Notes: generated from the letters alone by a model not told the origin. A stretch of DNA of 64,000 bases from Paenibacillus sp. HB172176 (GCF_011947265.1 NZ_JAATHD010000004.1:62001-126000), one strand, 5' to 3'. Positions 47,895 through 57,571 are shown, counted from the first letter of the stretch. Numbers and translations: made by a program.

Positions 47895-49277
47895 TTGATC
47901 AAACAATATTCATACGACGTTGTTGTCGTCGGCGGAGGCGCTACGGGCATCGTTGCGGCCATGGCCGCCGCCCGGGCGGGAGCAAGGACGGCGATTATCG
48001 AATACAACGGCTTCGTGGGCGGCAATGTCATTCCGGGCTTGCCGCTGCTGGGCTATCATAATCAAGACGGTCAGCTTGTTGTGCGGGGGATTGCTTACGA
48101 AATCGCCCTTAAGCTCCAGGAGATGGGCGCGGCTACGGAATTTTATCTCGATCCGATTACAAGCGATGTGCTTGGCGTCGATCCGCACTGGTTCAAATAT
48201 CTGGTCACCAAGATGCTTCGGGAGGACGGCGTCGATTTCTTCCTGCACAGCATGCTGACGGATACGATTGTGGAGGACGGCGCGGTGAAGGGTGTCATGA
48301 TTCAGAACAAGGAAGGCGGACAATTGTTAAGCGCGGAGGTTGTTATCGATTGCAGCGGCGACGGAGACGCGGCGGTTCGCGCCGGAGCGGAGTATGTGTA
48401 CGGCAGGAAGGCGGATAACAAAACGCAGGTGTCCACGCTCGTATTCCGGGTTCGCAACATCGACTTCAAGCCGCTGCTGCACTACTTCCGGGAAAATCCG
48501 ACGCAGATTCGTCCCTGGTCGATGACGGACGAGGTCGTCACGAAGCTGATCGATCAGATGGAGGAGTCCGAGGTATTCGTGCTCGGCGGGTTGCAGCAAT
48601 ATATCGAACGCGCCGTCGCCGACGGCATCCCTTATCCGAGAGCGAACCTGGTCGGCGTATGCATTCCGAAATTCGACCAAATGATCGTCGTGTCAAGCCG
48701 AGTGGAGGGTGTGGATCCGAACAACAACCGCAGCTATTCGAACGGCGAGGTGGCGGGGCTGCTTCAGATGAAGGATGTATTCGATTTTCTCCAAAAATAC
48801 GCGCCGGGCTTCGAGCAGATTCAACTGATCGATACGGGACATCAAATCGGCATTCGGGAGAGCCGCCACATTGTCGGCGATTATCTGCTTACCGGCGAGG
48901 ATTTGACGGCAAGCAAGCCATTCGACGACGTCATCGCGCTCGGCGGCTATCACATCGATGTGCATTCACCGGATCATAAAGGCATTCAATCGCAAAAGGT
49001 CAGCACTTACGAAATACCGTTCTCCTGCCTGCTGCCGAAAGGGCTGGAAGGGATGCTGCTGGCGGGTCGGCCGATCTCGGCGACGCATGAAGCGATGGCT
49101 TCGACCCGGGTCATCCCGATTCAGATGGCCCAAGCGGAAGCGGCGGGTCTCGCCGCGGCGATGAGCGTCGAGCAGAGCAAGCCGATTCGCGAGCTGAGCA
49201 TACGGGAGCTTCAACGCCGTTTGGTCGCCCAAGGCGCGGAGCTCGGACAAGGTCTCGGTCGCCGGACGTTTGATTAG
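47895..49277 (+). CDS. FAD-dependent oxidoreductase in the sialate-lyase operon
   Basis: 460 residues. N-terminal FAD-binding dinucleotide fold VVVVGGGATGIVAAMAAARAG (about 9-29) with the acidic strand end IIEYNGFVGGN, and the second FAD contact VVIDCSGDGDAAVRAGAEY (about 150-168), as in the FAD_oxidored (PF12831) group, and a closing MLLAGRPISATHEAMASTRVIP. TTG start directly at the preceding stop (TAGTTG), with GGAAGGGA upstream. Substrate unknown; such enzymes accompany catabolism of unusual sugars and acids. Its place after nanA suggests oxidation or reduction of a sialic-acid-type compound or a derivative; no published precedent is claimed. Confidence 0.85.
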   Translation: MIKQYSYDVVVVGGGATGIVAAMAAARAGARTAIIEYNGFVGGNVIPGLPLLGYHNQDGQLVVRGIAYEIALKLQEMGAATEFYLDPITSDVLGVDPHWFKYLVTKMLREDGVDFFLHSMLTDTIVEDGAVKGVMIQNKEGGQLLSAEVVIDCSGDGDAAVRAGAEYVYGRKADNKTQVSTLVFRVRNIDFKPLLHYFRENPTQIRPWSMTDEVVTKLIDQMEESEVFVLGGLQQYIERAVADGIPYPRANLVGVCIPKFDQMIVVSSRVEGVDPNNNRSYSNGEVAGLLQMKDVFDFLQKYAPGFEQIQLIDTGHQIGIRESRHIVGDYLLTGEDLTASKPFDDVIALGGYHIDVHSPDHKGIQSQKVSTYEIPFSCLLPKGLEGMLLAGRPISATHEAMASTRVIPIQMAQAEAAGLAAAMSVEQSKPIRELSIRELQRRLVAQGAELGQGLGRRTFD

Positions 49278-49309
49278 CCTGTCATTCCACACAAGAGGAG
49301 AGGATTGTT

Positions 49310-50356
49310 ATGAATAACATGTTGATTGCGCCCGAAGCGGGAGACTTCGGGCTTCCCCGGCTCGTCGTGCCGGCTCCGGCGAATCCGCGGTACTCGCATT
49401 TGGGCTGGCCCAAGGCGGTGAGGACGAGGGATGGCGCGATTGTGCTTGCGTATTTGTCGGGAACGACGCATACGACAAACGGTTGTCCCGTTGTGGCGGT
49501 TTCCAGAGACGGGGGCAAGAGCTTCTCGGAGCCGCAAGTGATGATGGAATTGCATGACGGCATGGAATTCCATCATTCCGGCAATGTATCGCTCGGCACT
49601 GCCTCCGACGGCTCCGTCGTCTTGCTGGCGATGGCGCTGCGCGAGCGCAGAGAGAGCAGCACCATTATCGGCTGGCGCTCGGAGGATTCGGGAGCAACCT
49701 GGTCGCGCGTCAATACCGAGCAACTGGAGAACACGGGGGGCAGCGTGTATGGACATGTGTTCGAGGCGCCGGGCAGAGGGTTGGCCGTGACCGGACATTT
49801 CCGGGAAGGCTCCGTGCTTAGAGAGCAGGGGCTGTGGATCGCTTTCTCGCAGGATCACGGGAAGTCGTGGGGAGCGCCGCAGGTCATAACCAAGCGCTTC
49901 TTGGGTGAACCGGCCTTCTGCAGCGTCCAGGGCAAGCTCGTCGGACTTGCGAAGGGCAGGAAGGGAAGCGCGCTTGGCTATGTGCAGTTCGTATCCGAGG
50001 ATGGGGGATCAAGCTGGGACATGATGGATTCGGGCTTGAGCGTGGAAGTGAATCCGGCTTCGCCGACCATTATTCCCGACCCGGACAATCCCCATATCGT
50101 GTATGCCTTCCAGACCGAACGCGTCATTTCGGAGGATAAGAGCTTGCCAGGACATATTACGCTTTACCGGGCGAATGCGGGCGATTTGCAGTGGAAGAAG
50201 GTCGGCGTTATCGCCCAATTCCCGCAGCTGCCGCTCAGACGGGATTTCGGCTACCCCTGGATGACCAAATGCGAGGACGGCACATGGTTTCTCGTGTTCT
50301 ATGACGGCATATTCGACGGCTCGAATTCACTGTGGGGACTAACGTTAAGCATTTAG
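49310..50356 (+). CDS. Cytosolic Asp-box (BNR) sialidase-like protein
   Basis: 348 residues, six-bladed propeller type. Four Asp boxes of form S-x-D-x-G-x-x-[FW] are visible: SRDGGKSF, SEDSGATW, SQDHGKSW, SEDGGSSW. An early RYSHLGWPKAVRTRDGAIVLAY and late RRDFGYPWMTKCEDGTW may supply part of the Arg triad of exo-sialidases, but I cannot confirm all three Arg, the Asp acid or the Tyr nucleophile. No leader, so it acts on imported material or is non-catalytic. GAGGAGAGGA precedes the ATG. Gap to the previous gene 32 bp. Confidence 0.75.
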   Translation: MNNMLIAPEAGDFGLPRLVVPAPANPRYSHLGWPKAVRTRDGAIVLAYLSGTTHTTNGCPVVAVSRDGGKSFSEPQVMMELHDGMEFHHSGNVSLGTASDGSVVLLAMALRERRESSTIIGWRSEDSGATWSRVNTEQLENTGGSVYGHVFEAPGRGLAVTGHFREGSVLREQGLWIAFSQDHGKSWGAPQVITKRFLGEPAFCSVQGKLVGLAKGRKGSALGYVQFVSEDGGSSWDMMDSGLSVEVNPASPTIIPDPDNPHIVYAFQTERVISEDKSLPGHITLYRANAGDLQWKKVGVIAQFPQLPLRRDFGYPWMTKCEDGTWFLVFYDGIFDGSNSLWGLTLSI

Positions 50357-50390
50357 CGGCAGGCATATCTGGATAAGGGAGGTTTTTCAA

Positions 50391-53330
50391 ATGTGGAAGC
50401 GTTTTCGCATTGTGGTCTTGACCGTACTATCCTTGAACTTTGTCTTCGGATTCGGATTTCACGGGCTCATTCAGCCCGCGTATGCCGCAGATTCATATGA
50501 CGACCTGCGAATCAAATGGAAGGATTTTTTGACAGGCGGTTCTTATTCCCTGTCGGATCCCGATGTGGCCGATCTTATCACGGAAATAACCGATAACGCG
50601 CAAGGCTACTGGAGCACGATGGACACATCCCCGACGCGGGTCTACTTATGGAGCGATCTGGACGATACGGGAGCCGTCAATTCCACCAAATCGAGCAATA
50701 TGTCAGTGAATTACAATCGGCTTGAGGCAATGGCGCTCGCTTACGCCACATCCGGCTCCAGCCTGTATCAGGATTCGTCGCTGCTGGGGGATCTGATCAG
50801 CGCTCTGGATTGGATGCATGCGAACAAGTATAATGCCGGCAGCACCGAAATCGGCAACTGGTTCGACTGGGAGATTGGCACGCCGCTCAAATTGAACGAT
50901 ATAACCGTGCTGCTCTATGATCAGCTTACCGCTGCCCAGATTGACAACTACATGGACGCGATTGAAGCCTTCAACCCAACCGTAACCCTGAGCGGAGCGA
51001 ATCGGGTCTGGGAATCGACCGTTATTGCCATTCGAGGCATAATCGTGAAGGACAGCGCCAAGATCGCTGCGGCCAGAGACGGCCTGACCGCCGTGTTTGC
51101 TTACGTGCCGACGATTGGCGACGGCTTCTATACGGACGGCTCCTTTGTCCAGCATGGTCGATTCGCCTATACCGGCGGCTACGGGGCGGCGCTCATCAGC
51201 AACATAGCCAATATTGTCAACCTGCTGAACGGCTCCGCTTGGGAGGTGACGACCGCCGGCTTGCAGCATATGTTCCAGTGGGTGTACGACTCCTTCGAGC
51301 CGCTGCTCTACAAAGGAGCGATGATGGACATGTCGCGGGGACGGAACATGTCGAGAAGATCGAGCCAGGATCATTCTGCCGGAGGCGGAGTCGCCCAGTC
51401 GGTCATCCAGATCGCGCAGTTCGCTCCGTCGGCGGATGCCGCCAATTTCAAAAGCATGGTCAAATATTGGATACAATCGGATACGTTCCGTCCTATGCTG
51501 GACAATATGCGATCGATCTACCATCTTACGCTGGCCAAGGCGATCGTAGCCGATTCATCGATCGTTCCGCGCGGCGAACCCCTCGGCTATTATTCGTTCC
51601 CGATGATGGATCGCGCCGTGCAGCGCCGCCCGGATTTCGCATTCGCGCTGAGCATGTCCTCCAAGCGGATTTACAACTATGAATCGCTGAACAATGAAAA
51701 CTTGAAGGGCTGGTATACCGGCGACGGAATGACCTATCTGTATAACGGCGATCTCGGTCAGTACAGCGATGAATATTGGGGGCTTGTGAATCCTTACCGC
51801 CTTCCCGGCACAACGGTCGATACCCGAACGCGGGCGGATAAGGACGGCAATACGTATCTCAGCAGCAAGAACTGGGTCGGCGGGGCGACGGCGGCCGGTA
51901 TTTACGGAGCGGCCGGCATGGAGCTTGACGCATACGGCAGCACCCTCACCGCCCGGAAGTCGTGGTTCTCCTTCGCCGACAAGATCGTCGCGTTGGGAGC
52001 GGGAATCCATTCCACCGACGGAAATGTGATTGAGACGATCGTCGATAACCGCAAGATCAATGAGGACGGGGACAATGCGTTGACGGTGAACGGCTCGGCC
52101 AAATCCTCTTCGCTCGGCTGGTCCGAGACGATGAGCGGCGTGAGCCGGATTCATCTGCAGGGCAATGCGGCAGACTCGGATATCGGGTATTATTTCCCCG
52201 GAGGAACGACTGTGAAGGGACTGCGCGAAGCGAGAACCGGATCTTGGGAAAGCGTCAATAAATATGTGAAATTAAAGGATTCCACGATTCTTACGAGAAA
52301 CTTCCTGACGCTATGGTTTGATCATGGGGCAAATCCCGTAAACGGTGACTATTCCTACGTTATTCTGCCGAATGTGACCTCCGCGGAGCTGGACGACTAT
52401 GCGAGCCATCCTGACGTGGATATTCTGGAAAATACGGATGAAGCGCAGGCGGTCAGAGATCGTTCCGTCCATACGACGGGCTTTAACTTCTGGAACGCCG
52501 CGTCCAAGACGGTGTATGACGGCGGGGATCCGGTCCTGACGAGCAGCACGAAGGCATCCGTTGTGATGGTCGAGCAAGAGGATGAGTTGGAGATTGGCGC
52601 AGCCGATCCGACGCAAGCCAACAGCGGAACGATCCAGCTTGAAATCAATCAAGCGGCCGCATCGCTGATTTCCGCCGATCCGGGCGTGACGGTCGTTCAA
52701 CTTCAGCCGACGATCCAGTTAAGCGTGAATGTGTCCGGGGCGAGGGGCAAGACGTTCCATGCCAAATTCGAGAGGGCCGAGAACGTGCTGCTGAGCGACA
52801 GCTTCGACGCGAATACGACGGGAGCGGCTCCGTCAGGCTGGACGATCGACACGTCTGGCGGCACAGTCGATATTGCGGACGACCCGTCTTCCGTGAACAA
52901 AAGCATGAAGCTAAGCGATACAAGCAGCGCTTCTAGGGTGTCGGCGCTTCATTCGTTCACGGCTTCGAGCTCGGCGGTCACCGCTGAATTCAAAGTGAAG
53001 CTGGAAACGACGAGCAGCTTGTACTATATGACGCTGAAATCGGGCTCCGCGGAGGCTATAAGGCTGCGAACGTTCCTCGGCCAGCTTCAGGTCTACAACG
53101 GGGGAACCTACACCGATCTGCAGGGGTATTCGCCATCCACATGGTATACGATCAAGATCGCAGCCGATCCGGCTACGGATCTGGCCGATATTTATATCGA
53201 CGGCGTGCTGGTCCAGTCGCAAGGCGCGTTCGCCGGAGCGGTATCCGACATCGATTCGATTCTATTCGCTACGCATTCCAGCGGCATCAACATGACCATG
53301 AAGCTGGATGACATTGAGATTACCAATTAA
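50391..53330 (+). CDS. Secreted PL8 polysaccharide lyase
   Basis: 979 residues. Signal peptide to about residue 32 (PAYAAD). Family PL8 (hyaluronate, chondroitin AC, xanthan lyases) layout: alpha/alpha toroid to about 390, then three beta-sandwich blocks. The catalytic set is in place by spacing: Asn204 (GANRVW), His255 (FVQHGRFAY), Tyr264 and an Arg in RGRNMSRR (316-323). The chain ends with an extra jelly-roll of about 180 residues (FDANTTGAAPSGW to LDDIEITN), similar to the C-terminus of the GH43-like protein at 59527-61593. It eliminates at uronic acids in the polymer. Which polymer cannot be told; the adjacent sulfatase hints at a sulfated glycan. Last gene of the plus-strand operon. Confidence 0.9.
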   Translation: MWKRFRIVVLTVLSLNFVFGFGFHGLIQPAYAADSYDDLRIKWKDFLTGGSYSLSDPDVADLITEITDNAQGYWSTMDTSPTRVYLWSDLDDTGAVNSTKSSNMSVNYNRLEAMALAYATSGSSLYQDSSLLGDLISALDWMHANKYNAGSTEIGNWFDWEIGTPLKLNDITVLLYDQLTAAQIDNYMDAIEAFNPTVTLSGANRVWESTVIAIRGIIVKDSAKIAAARDGLTAVFAYVPTIGDGFYTDGSFVQHGRFAYTGGYGAALISNIANIVNLLNGSAWEVTTAGLQHMFQWVYDSFEPLLYKGAMMDMSRGRNMSRRSSQDHSAGGGVAQSVIQIAQFAPSADAANFKSMVKYWIQSDTFRPMLDNMRSIYHLTLAKAIVADSSIVPRGEPLGYYSFPMMDRAVQRRPDFAFALSMSSKRIYNYESLNNENLKGWYTGDGMTYLYNGDLGQYSDEYWGLVNPYRLPGTTVDTRTRADKDGNTYLSSKNWVGGATAAGIYGAAGMELDAYGSTLTARKSWFSFADKIVALGAGIHSTDGNVIETIVDNRKINEDGDNALTVNGSAKSSSLGWSETMSGVSRIHLQGNAADSDIGYYFPGGTTVKGLREARTGSWESVNKYVKLKDSTILTRNFLTLWFDHGANPVNGDYSYVILPNVTSAELDDYASHPDVDILENTDEAQAVRDRSVHTTGFNFWNAASKTVYDGGDPVLTSSTKASVVMVEQEDELEIGAADPTQANSGTIQLEINQAAASLISADPGVTVVQLQPTIQLSVNVSGARGKTFHAKFERAENVLLSDSFDANTTGAAPSGWTIDTSGGTVDIADDPSSVNKSMKLSDTSSASRVSALHSFTASSSAVTAEFKVKLETTSSLYYMTLKSGSAEAIRLRTFLGQLQVYNGGTYTDLQGYSPSTWYTIKIAADPATDLADIYIDGVLVQSQGAFAGAVSDIDSILFATHSSGINMTMKLDDIEITN

Positions 53331-53382
53331 TCGATAGCTTCCGGTTGGTCATTTGCTTTCCGCATACGAGACTGCTTTTCTG

Positions 53383-53412
53383 AAAAACGAGGCTTGCCAA
53401 CGGCAAGCCTCG
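53383..53412 (-). terminator. Terminator of the GH43/importer/sulfatase operon
   Basis: On the minus strand an 11-bp stem (53412-53402 with 53398-53388) and three-base loop are followed by TTTTT. It lies 21 bases beyond the sulfatase stop. Confidence 0.85.
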
Positions 53413-53433
53413 AATCAGAGGGGCTTTCACTGA

Positions 53434-54843
53434 TTAATCGTTCGGTCCATCAGCATCCGCAACAACAAATTTCGATTGCAGCATTTCCGGGAGCAAAGCC
53501 GGGGCCGTTCCCAGCTGTTGGTGGTGTGCGATGATTCTATCCGTCAGTTCGTGGATAACGGATGTATATTCCGGCAAGCCGAACAAATTATGCAATTGAT
53601 TCGGATCCTTCCTGCGGTCAAACAGAATATGATCCCGGAAGGCATGATTCTCTTCCCGCTTCCATCCCCGGCCAACATAGGCCAATTCAAAATCCGGCGT
53701 AAATATGCCGGCGCGCGGCACATCGTTGGGATGAATGAAGGCCTCGTCCGTCCATTCGGGCGAATCCCCCCGTAAGAGAGGGGAAGCGTCCCGGCCTTGC
53801 TCTCTTCCGCAAGGAGGGAGGCCAAGCAAGCCGAGAAGCGTTTGCTGGAAATCCACGATGCTGACGATCCGGTCAACGACCGATCCCGCCTTCAATTGTT
53901 CCGGCCATCGCATGATCAGCGGAATTCGATAAGCCGATTCGTACAAATTGTTTTTTTCCAGCAAACCGTGCTCTCCCATATACTCGCCGTGGTCGGTCGT
54001 GAAGATAATCAACGTTCTGTTGTAGATTCCCCTTTTCTTCAAGGTGTCCACTATTTTGCCCACATTGTCGTCGATGCACTTCACTTCTCCGCAATAGCTG
54101 GCTTTTATGCGCTTCAACTGCGCTTCCCGTTCCGGATCCTCTATCGGAAAATAGCGGTTTCGTCCCCATTCGTCCTGATCGGCCCAGTCGGGGAGCTCCT
54201 CCTGGTAGAAGGAATCCGGCACGGGCATGTCATCCGGCTCAAACATCGTGTCGTATGGCGAACGGACATGGAAGGGCTGATGCGGATCGGGAATGCTGAC
54301 CATGAACAAGAACGGCTTGCTCCGCGGACGTTCAATGAATTCCATCGTCTTCCGGGTGAGCCAATCGGTCATATACGTATGCTCGTCCCCGATTCGCGCC
54401 GACATCTCGAGAGAGCCGTCCGGCCGCTCCAGCACCTCCTTCAAATGGCCGTTAATCATGAAACGGCTGTCCTCGAAGCCCATGGCCATGTTCTTCGGCA
54501 CGACCTTGCAGTCTTGTCCGTCCAGATGCCATTTGCCGGCGTAGCCCGTCTCGTATCCATGAGCGCCTAAAAGATGGGCGAACGTAATTTCATCCTCGCC
54601 TATCGCTTCTCCATTGCGGTACGCCTTGTGATGATGGGGATATCGACCCGTGAGAAAGCTGCCCCGCGCAGGCGTGCAAACCGCGCTGTTGGCGAAGAAA
54701 TTCGTAAATCGCGCGCCTTCATCTGCAATGGAATCGATATGGGGCGTCGGAATCAAAGTGCCTCCGTAGCAGCCCAACGTCCAACTGCTTTGTTGATCTG
54801 TTTGAATAATCAGAACGTTCGGCAGCCGGGAATCGGTCATCAT
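53434..54843 (-). CDS. Cytosolic S1-family sulfatase (Cys-type)
   Basis: 469 residues. Active-site signature C-x-P-x-R-G as CTPARG at 56-61, whose Cys is converted to formylglycine; the metal-site region NVLIIQTDQQ near the N-terminus; GKWHL (about 104-108); and FTTDHGEYMGEHG for further metal ligands. It hydrolyses sulfate esters. Without a signal peptide it should act on imported oligosaccharides. The ATG overlaps the stop of the GH43 gene (ATGA), with GGAGGGG upstream. Needs a maturase (FGE or anSME) that is not in the window. Last gene of its operon. Confidence 0.92.
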   Translation of the reverse strand: MMTDSRLPNVLIIQTDQQSSWTLGCYGGTLIPTPHIDSIADEGARFTNFFANSAVCTPARGSFLTGRYPHHHKAYRNGEAIGEDEITFAHLLGAHGYETGYAGKWHLDGQDCKVVPKNMAMGFEDSRFMINGHLKEVLERPDGSLEMSARIGDEHTYMTDWLTRKTMEFIERPRSKPFLFMVSIPDPHQPFHVRSPYDTMFEPDDMPVPDSFYQEELPDWADQDEWGRNRYFPIEDPEREAQLKRIKASYCGEVKCIDDNVGKIVDTLKKRGIYNRTLIIFTTDHGEYMGEHGLLEKNNLYESAYRIPLIMRWPEQLKAGSVVDRIVSIVDFQQTLLGLLGLPPCGREQGRDASPLLRGDSPEWTDEAFIHPNDVPRAGIFTPDFELAYVGRGWKREENHAFRDHILFDRRKDPNQLHNLFGLPEYTSVIHELTDRIIAHHQQLGTAPALLPEMLQSKFVVADADGPND

Positions 54844-55835
54844 GCCGAATCCCCTCCGGAAAACCAATTCAGATCCCATTCCTCAAGCCACTGGATAACT
54901 GGCTTGCCATCTTCCATATGAAGAGGAAGCCATACGTATCTTGAATCTCCAAGGTCGTCCTTCTTCCATCTGTCCGCCAGAAAGATAAAGGCATGCTCGC
55001 GGCCTTCCAAACGAAGAACATGCGTGCTTTGGGAATTGAAGGTAAGCTCCGCGTTTTCCCCAGAGCAGGGGTTGCCTGCCGTTTCCCATGGGCCCAGCGG
55101 CGAGGCTGCAACGGCATATTGCGCTTGATTCGGATCCCAGCCGGTGCAGCCCGAGGTAATCAGATAATACTTGCTCTCGTGCTTGAACATGGCGGGCGCT
55201 TCGCGATATTGATTGACAAAATTTCTCGTATAGATTGCAGTCGGACGGAGATAATCGTCCGAAAGCAGGCAGACATGCAGCGTGCTGTTGTTCTCGGAAG
55301 AAAAGAGGAGATAGGCTTTTCCGTCGTCATCCTTGAAAAGCGTCATATCCCTGCTCATGGCATCGTTTGGCCTGCAGCTGCCAAGGTATTCAAACGGGCC
55401 GGAAGGGCTGTCCGATACGGCAACGCCGGCCCGCGCGTATTGATAGTCCCGTGTTTCCGCATGCATCCACATGACAAACTTTCGGGTCGCATCATGATAA
55501 ACGACCTTCGGTCTTTCCAGAACCTTGCTCGTGTGAAGATCATGGTCGGGATCGTCTGCAACCGCCGGAAGAGCCAACCCCTCATTTGTCCAATGGAGCA
55601 AATCTCTCGAAGAATAGCAGGATATGCCTGCGAGCTCCGTCTGATAGCGGATAAATCTTTCGCCGTTTTTTCGTACAGCCGGGGTTGCGGTCGTTTCCAC
55701 GGCTTTATTTTCCCCATACCAATAATACATTCCGTCATGAAACAATATGCCGCCGCCATGAGCCTGAATGGGCTCTCCGGAATTGTCTTTCCAGACCAAG
55801 CCCGGCAGAAACTTGCTGTTCGTCTTGATTTCCAT
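54840..55835 (-). CDS. Cytosolic GH43 glycosidase (beta-galactosidase/galactanase-like)
   Basis: 331 residues from ATG 55835 (GGAGGGA six bases upstream). A five-bladed propeller: AHGGGILFHDGMYYWYGENK (about 20-39) at the start and QYREAPAMFKHESKYYLITS with GCTGWDPNQAQYA (about 200-232), which carries the probable catalytic Glu. These signatures place it near exo-beta-1,3-galactanase-like GH43 members. No leader. It follows the binding-protein gene by 13 bp and overlaps the sulfatase gene, so glycosidase and sulfatase are made together. Confidence 0.82.
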   Translation of the reverse strand: MEIKTNSKFLPGLVWKDNSGEPIQAHGGGILFHDGMYYWYGENKAVETTATPAVRKNGERFIRYQTELAGISCYSSRDLLHWTNEGLALPAVADDPDHDLHTSKVLERPKVVYHDATRKFVMWMHAETRDYQYARAGVAVSDSPSGPFEYLGSCRPNDAMSRDMTLFKDDDGKAYLLFSSENNSTLHVCLLSDDYLRPTAIYTRNFVNQYREAPAMFKHESKYYLITSGCTGWDPNQAQYAVAASPLGPWETAGNPCSGENAELTFNSQSTHVLRLEGREHAFIFLADRWKKDDLGDSRYVWLPLHMEDGKPVIQWLEEWDLNWFSGGDSA

Positions 55836-55848
55836 CGATTTCCCTCCG

Positions 55849-57534
55849 TTACTTGCCCGATACCGATTGATACCAGTCATTGACCTCTTTCGTAATCTGG
55901 TCGCCGCCGGTGGATTTCCACTGAGTAACGAATTTGTCGAAGTCGTCGAGCGGAACCTTCCCGTAAATAATTTTGGTGAAGGCTTCAAGCTCCATCGTAT
56001 TTAATAATTCCTGCTTGGAAAGCATGGTTTTCGTTTTCGGTCCGGTGAAGACGTTGGGTTTTGCGATGCTCTTCTGCTCCTCTACGATCGCGCCTGCCTC
56101 AATCCAGCTTTTTGCAACAGATTCGCTGATCTTTTTCTCGAAAGGCGTTTCCGGAGCTTTGCCGGAAGCAAGCTTCAGGTAGGTTTGGGATTGCAAGGAC
56201 GGAATTCGCGCTCCCTCGAACGTCAAGGTGTACTTGTCCGCCGGGACCCATCCTCCAGGCACCTTGTCTCTGGCCGAGGTCGGCGTTCCATCCACCATAT
56301 CCCAATCGTAGCCTTGGGCAAAACCGTACTCGAACTCGCCTCCCGGCGCGGGATTGGCATAGTTCTCGAACAAATAGTTCCAATAGACGAAGAAGGCGTC
56401 CGGATTTTTCATATCCTTGTTGAGAAGAACAACGCCATTAACTCCGGGCGTGCTGTTCGTGCCTCTTTTTCCGTCGGGTCCGGCAGGTACGGGATAGGCC
56501 TTCACTTCTGCGCCGGGCACGTTCTTCGCCACGCTCGCAATTCCCGCGGGACCGTCGTACCAGAGCGGGCCGGCGATGATTCCGACAGAGCCTTTGTTAT
56601 ATTGTTCATTGGCCTGAGCCGGCGTATAAAGACCGACATCCTGCGGCATATACCCTTTATCCACCCATTCCTTCATTTTCGCCAAGCCCTGTTTCACGCC
56701 CGGATCAATGGAGCCGTATTCCAATTGGCCGTCCTTCAAATTCCATTGCTGCGGAATAGCTCCGTAGGCGCCGAAAATCCAGGCGGCGGAAGCCATGCCG
56801 CCGACAAACCCGTTCTTGCCGGCATAGGCAAGCCCGTAGGTGTCTTTTTTTCCATTGCCGTCAGGATCTTGATTGGTAAAGGCATCCATGACTTTTTCCA
56901 GCTCGTCAATCGTTGTCGGCGCTTCAAGATTCAGCTTTTTCAGCCAATCCTCGCGAATCCACAGGACGGCATCCTGATTTTGCGAATAGTCCAGCACCGG
57001 CAGGCCGTATTTTTTACCATCCCGCATATACGGATACCAGACGGTAGGATCCTCAGCCATCGCATCCTTCCATGCTTTACCCGCAAACTTGTCGAACAGC
57101 TCTCCGACTTCCATTACCTTGCCGGAGTCGATCAATTCCTGAGCGACATCGCCGCCCCGTACGGGAATGACATCCGGAAACTCCTGGTTGGCCGAAAGCA
57201 TCAGTCTGAGCTTTGTAATATAAGCTTGATTTTGCGTAGACGCTGTCCACAAGTAGTTGATGTCGATTCCCAGATTTTCCTTCGCCCAACGGGTATGGAC
57301 GTTGTTTTCGATGCTCTCTCCGTTTTTGAATGTAACGGCGGGACCTACCGCGTATACCGCTGAAATGCTGACGGGCGGATCGTATTTCCCGTCCTCGAAC
57401 GGCGCCGAATACTTGCTCTCCACGGAGGATTTTTCCGGCTCCGCCTCTTTTTCTTTCTCCCCGGAAGACGAGCAGGCCGCGACCGAGGTCATGCCCAGAA
57501 CGATCGCGATAATGGCAGCCAACTTTCTTTTCAT
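55849..57534 (-). CDS. Extracellular oligosaccharide-binding lipoprotein (LplA type)
   Basis: 561 residues. Lipobox VAAC (about Cys21), an acidic Lys/Glu linker, and a mature domain with HTRWAKENLGIDINYLW, REDWLKKLNLEAPTTIDE, QDPDGNGKKDTYGLAY (a probable calcium loop) typical of LplA/YtcQ binding proteins. Unlike the other two operons here it comes after its permeases. GAGGGG lies nine bases before the ATG. Ligand probably the product of the secreted GH43-like protein and PL8; inference only. Confidence 0.93.
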   Translation of the reverse strand: MKRKLAAIIAIVLGMTSVAACSSSGEKEKEAEPEKSSVESKYSAPFEDGKYDPPVSISAVYAVGPAVTFKNGESIENNVHTRWAKENLGIDINYLWTASTQNQAYITKLRLMLSANQEFPDVIPVRGGDVAQELIDSGKVMEVGELFDKFAGKAWKDAMAEDPTVWYPYMRDGKKYGLPVLDYSQNQDAVLWIREDWLKKLNLEAPTTIDELEKVMDAFTNQDPDGNGKKDTYGLAYAGKNGFVGGMASAAWIFGAYGAIPQQWNLKDGQLEYGSIDPGVKQGLAKMKEWVDKGYMPQDVGLYTPAQANEQYNKGSVGIIAGPLWYDGPAGIASVAKNVPGAEVKAYPVPAGPDGKRGTNSTPGVNGVVLLNKDMKNPDAFFVYWNYLFENYANPAPGGEFEYGFAQGYDWDMVDGTPTSARDKVPGGWVPADKYTLTFEGARIPSLQSQTYLKLASGKAPETPFEKKISESVAKSWIEAGAIVEEQKSIAKPNVFTGPKTKTMLSKQELLNTMELEAFTKIIYGKVPLDDFDKFVTQWKSTGGDQITKEVNDWYQSVSGK

Positions 57535-57571
57535 GTTTCTGTTCCCCTCTCAATGATCTTAAAATGATCTT

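Noticed and set aside
56185..57363. 392-codon antisense frame opposite the binding-protein gene
   Set aside because: Shadow of a clear lipoprotein gene; no start signals.
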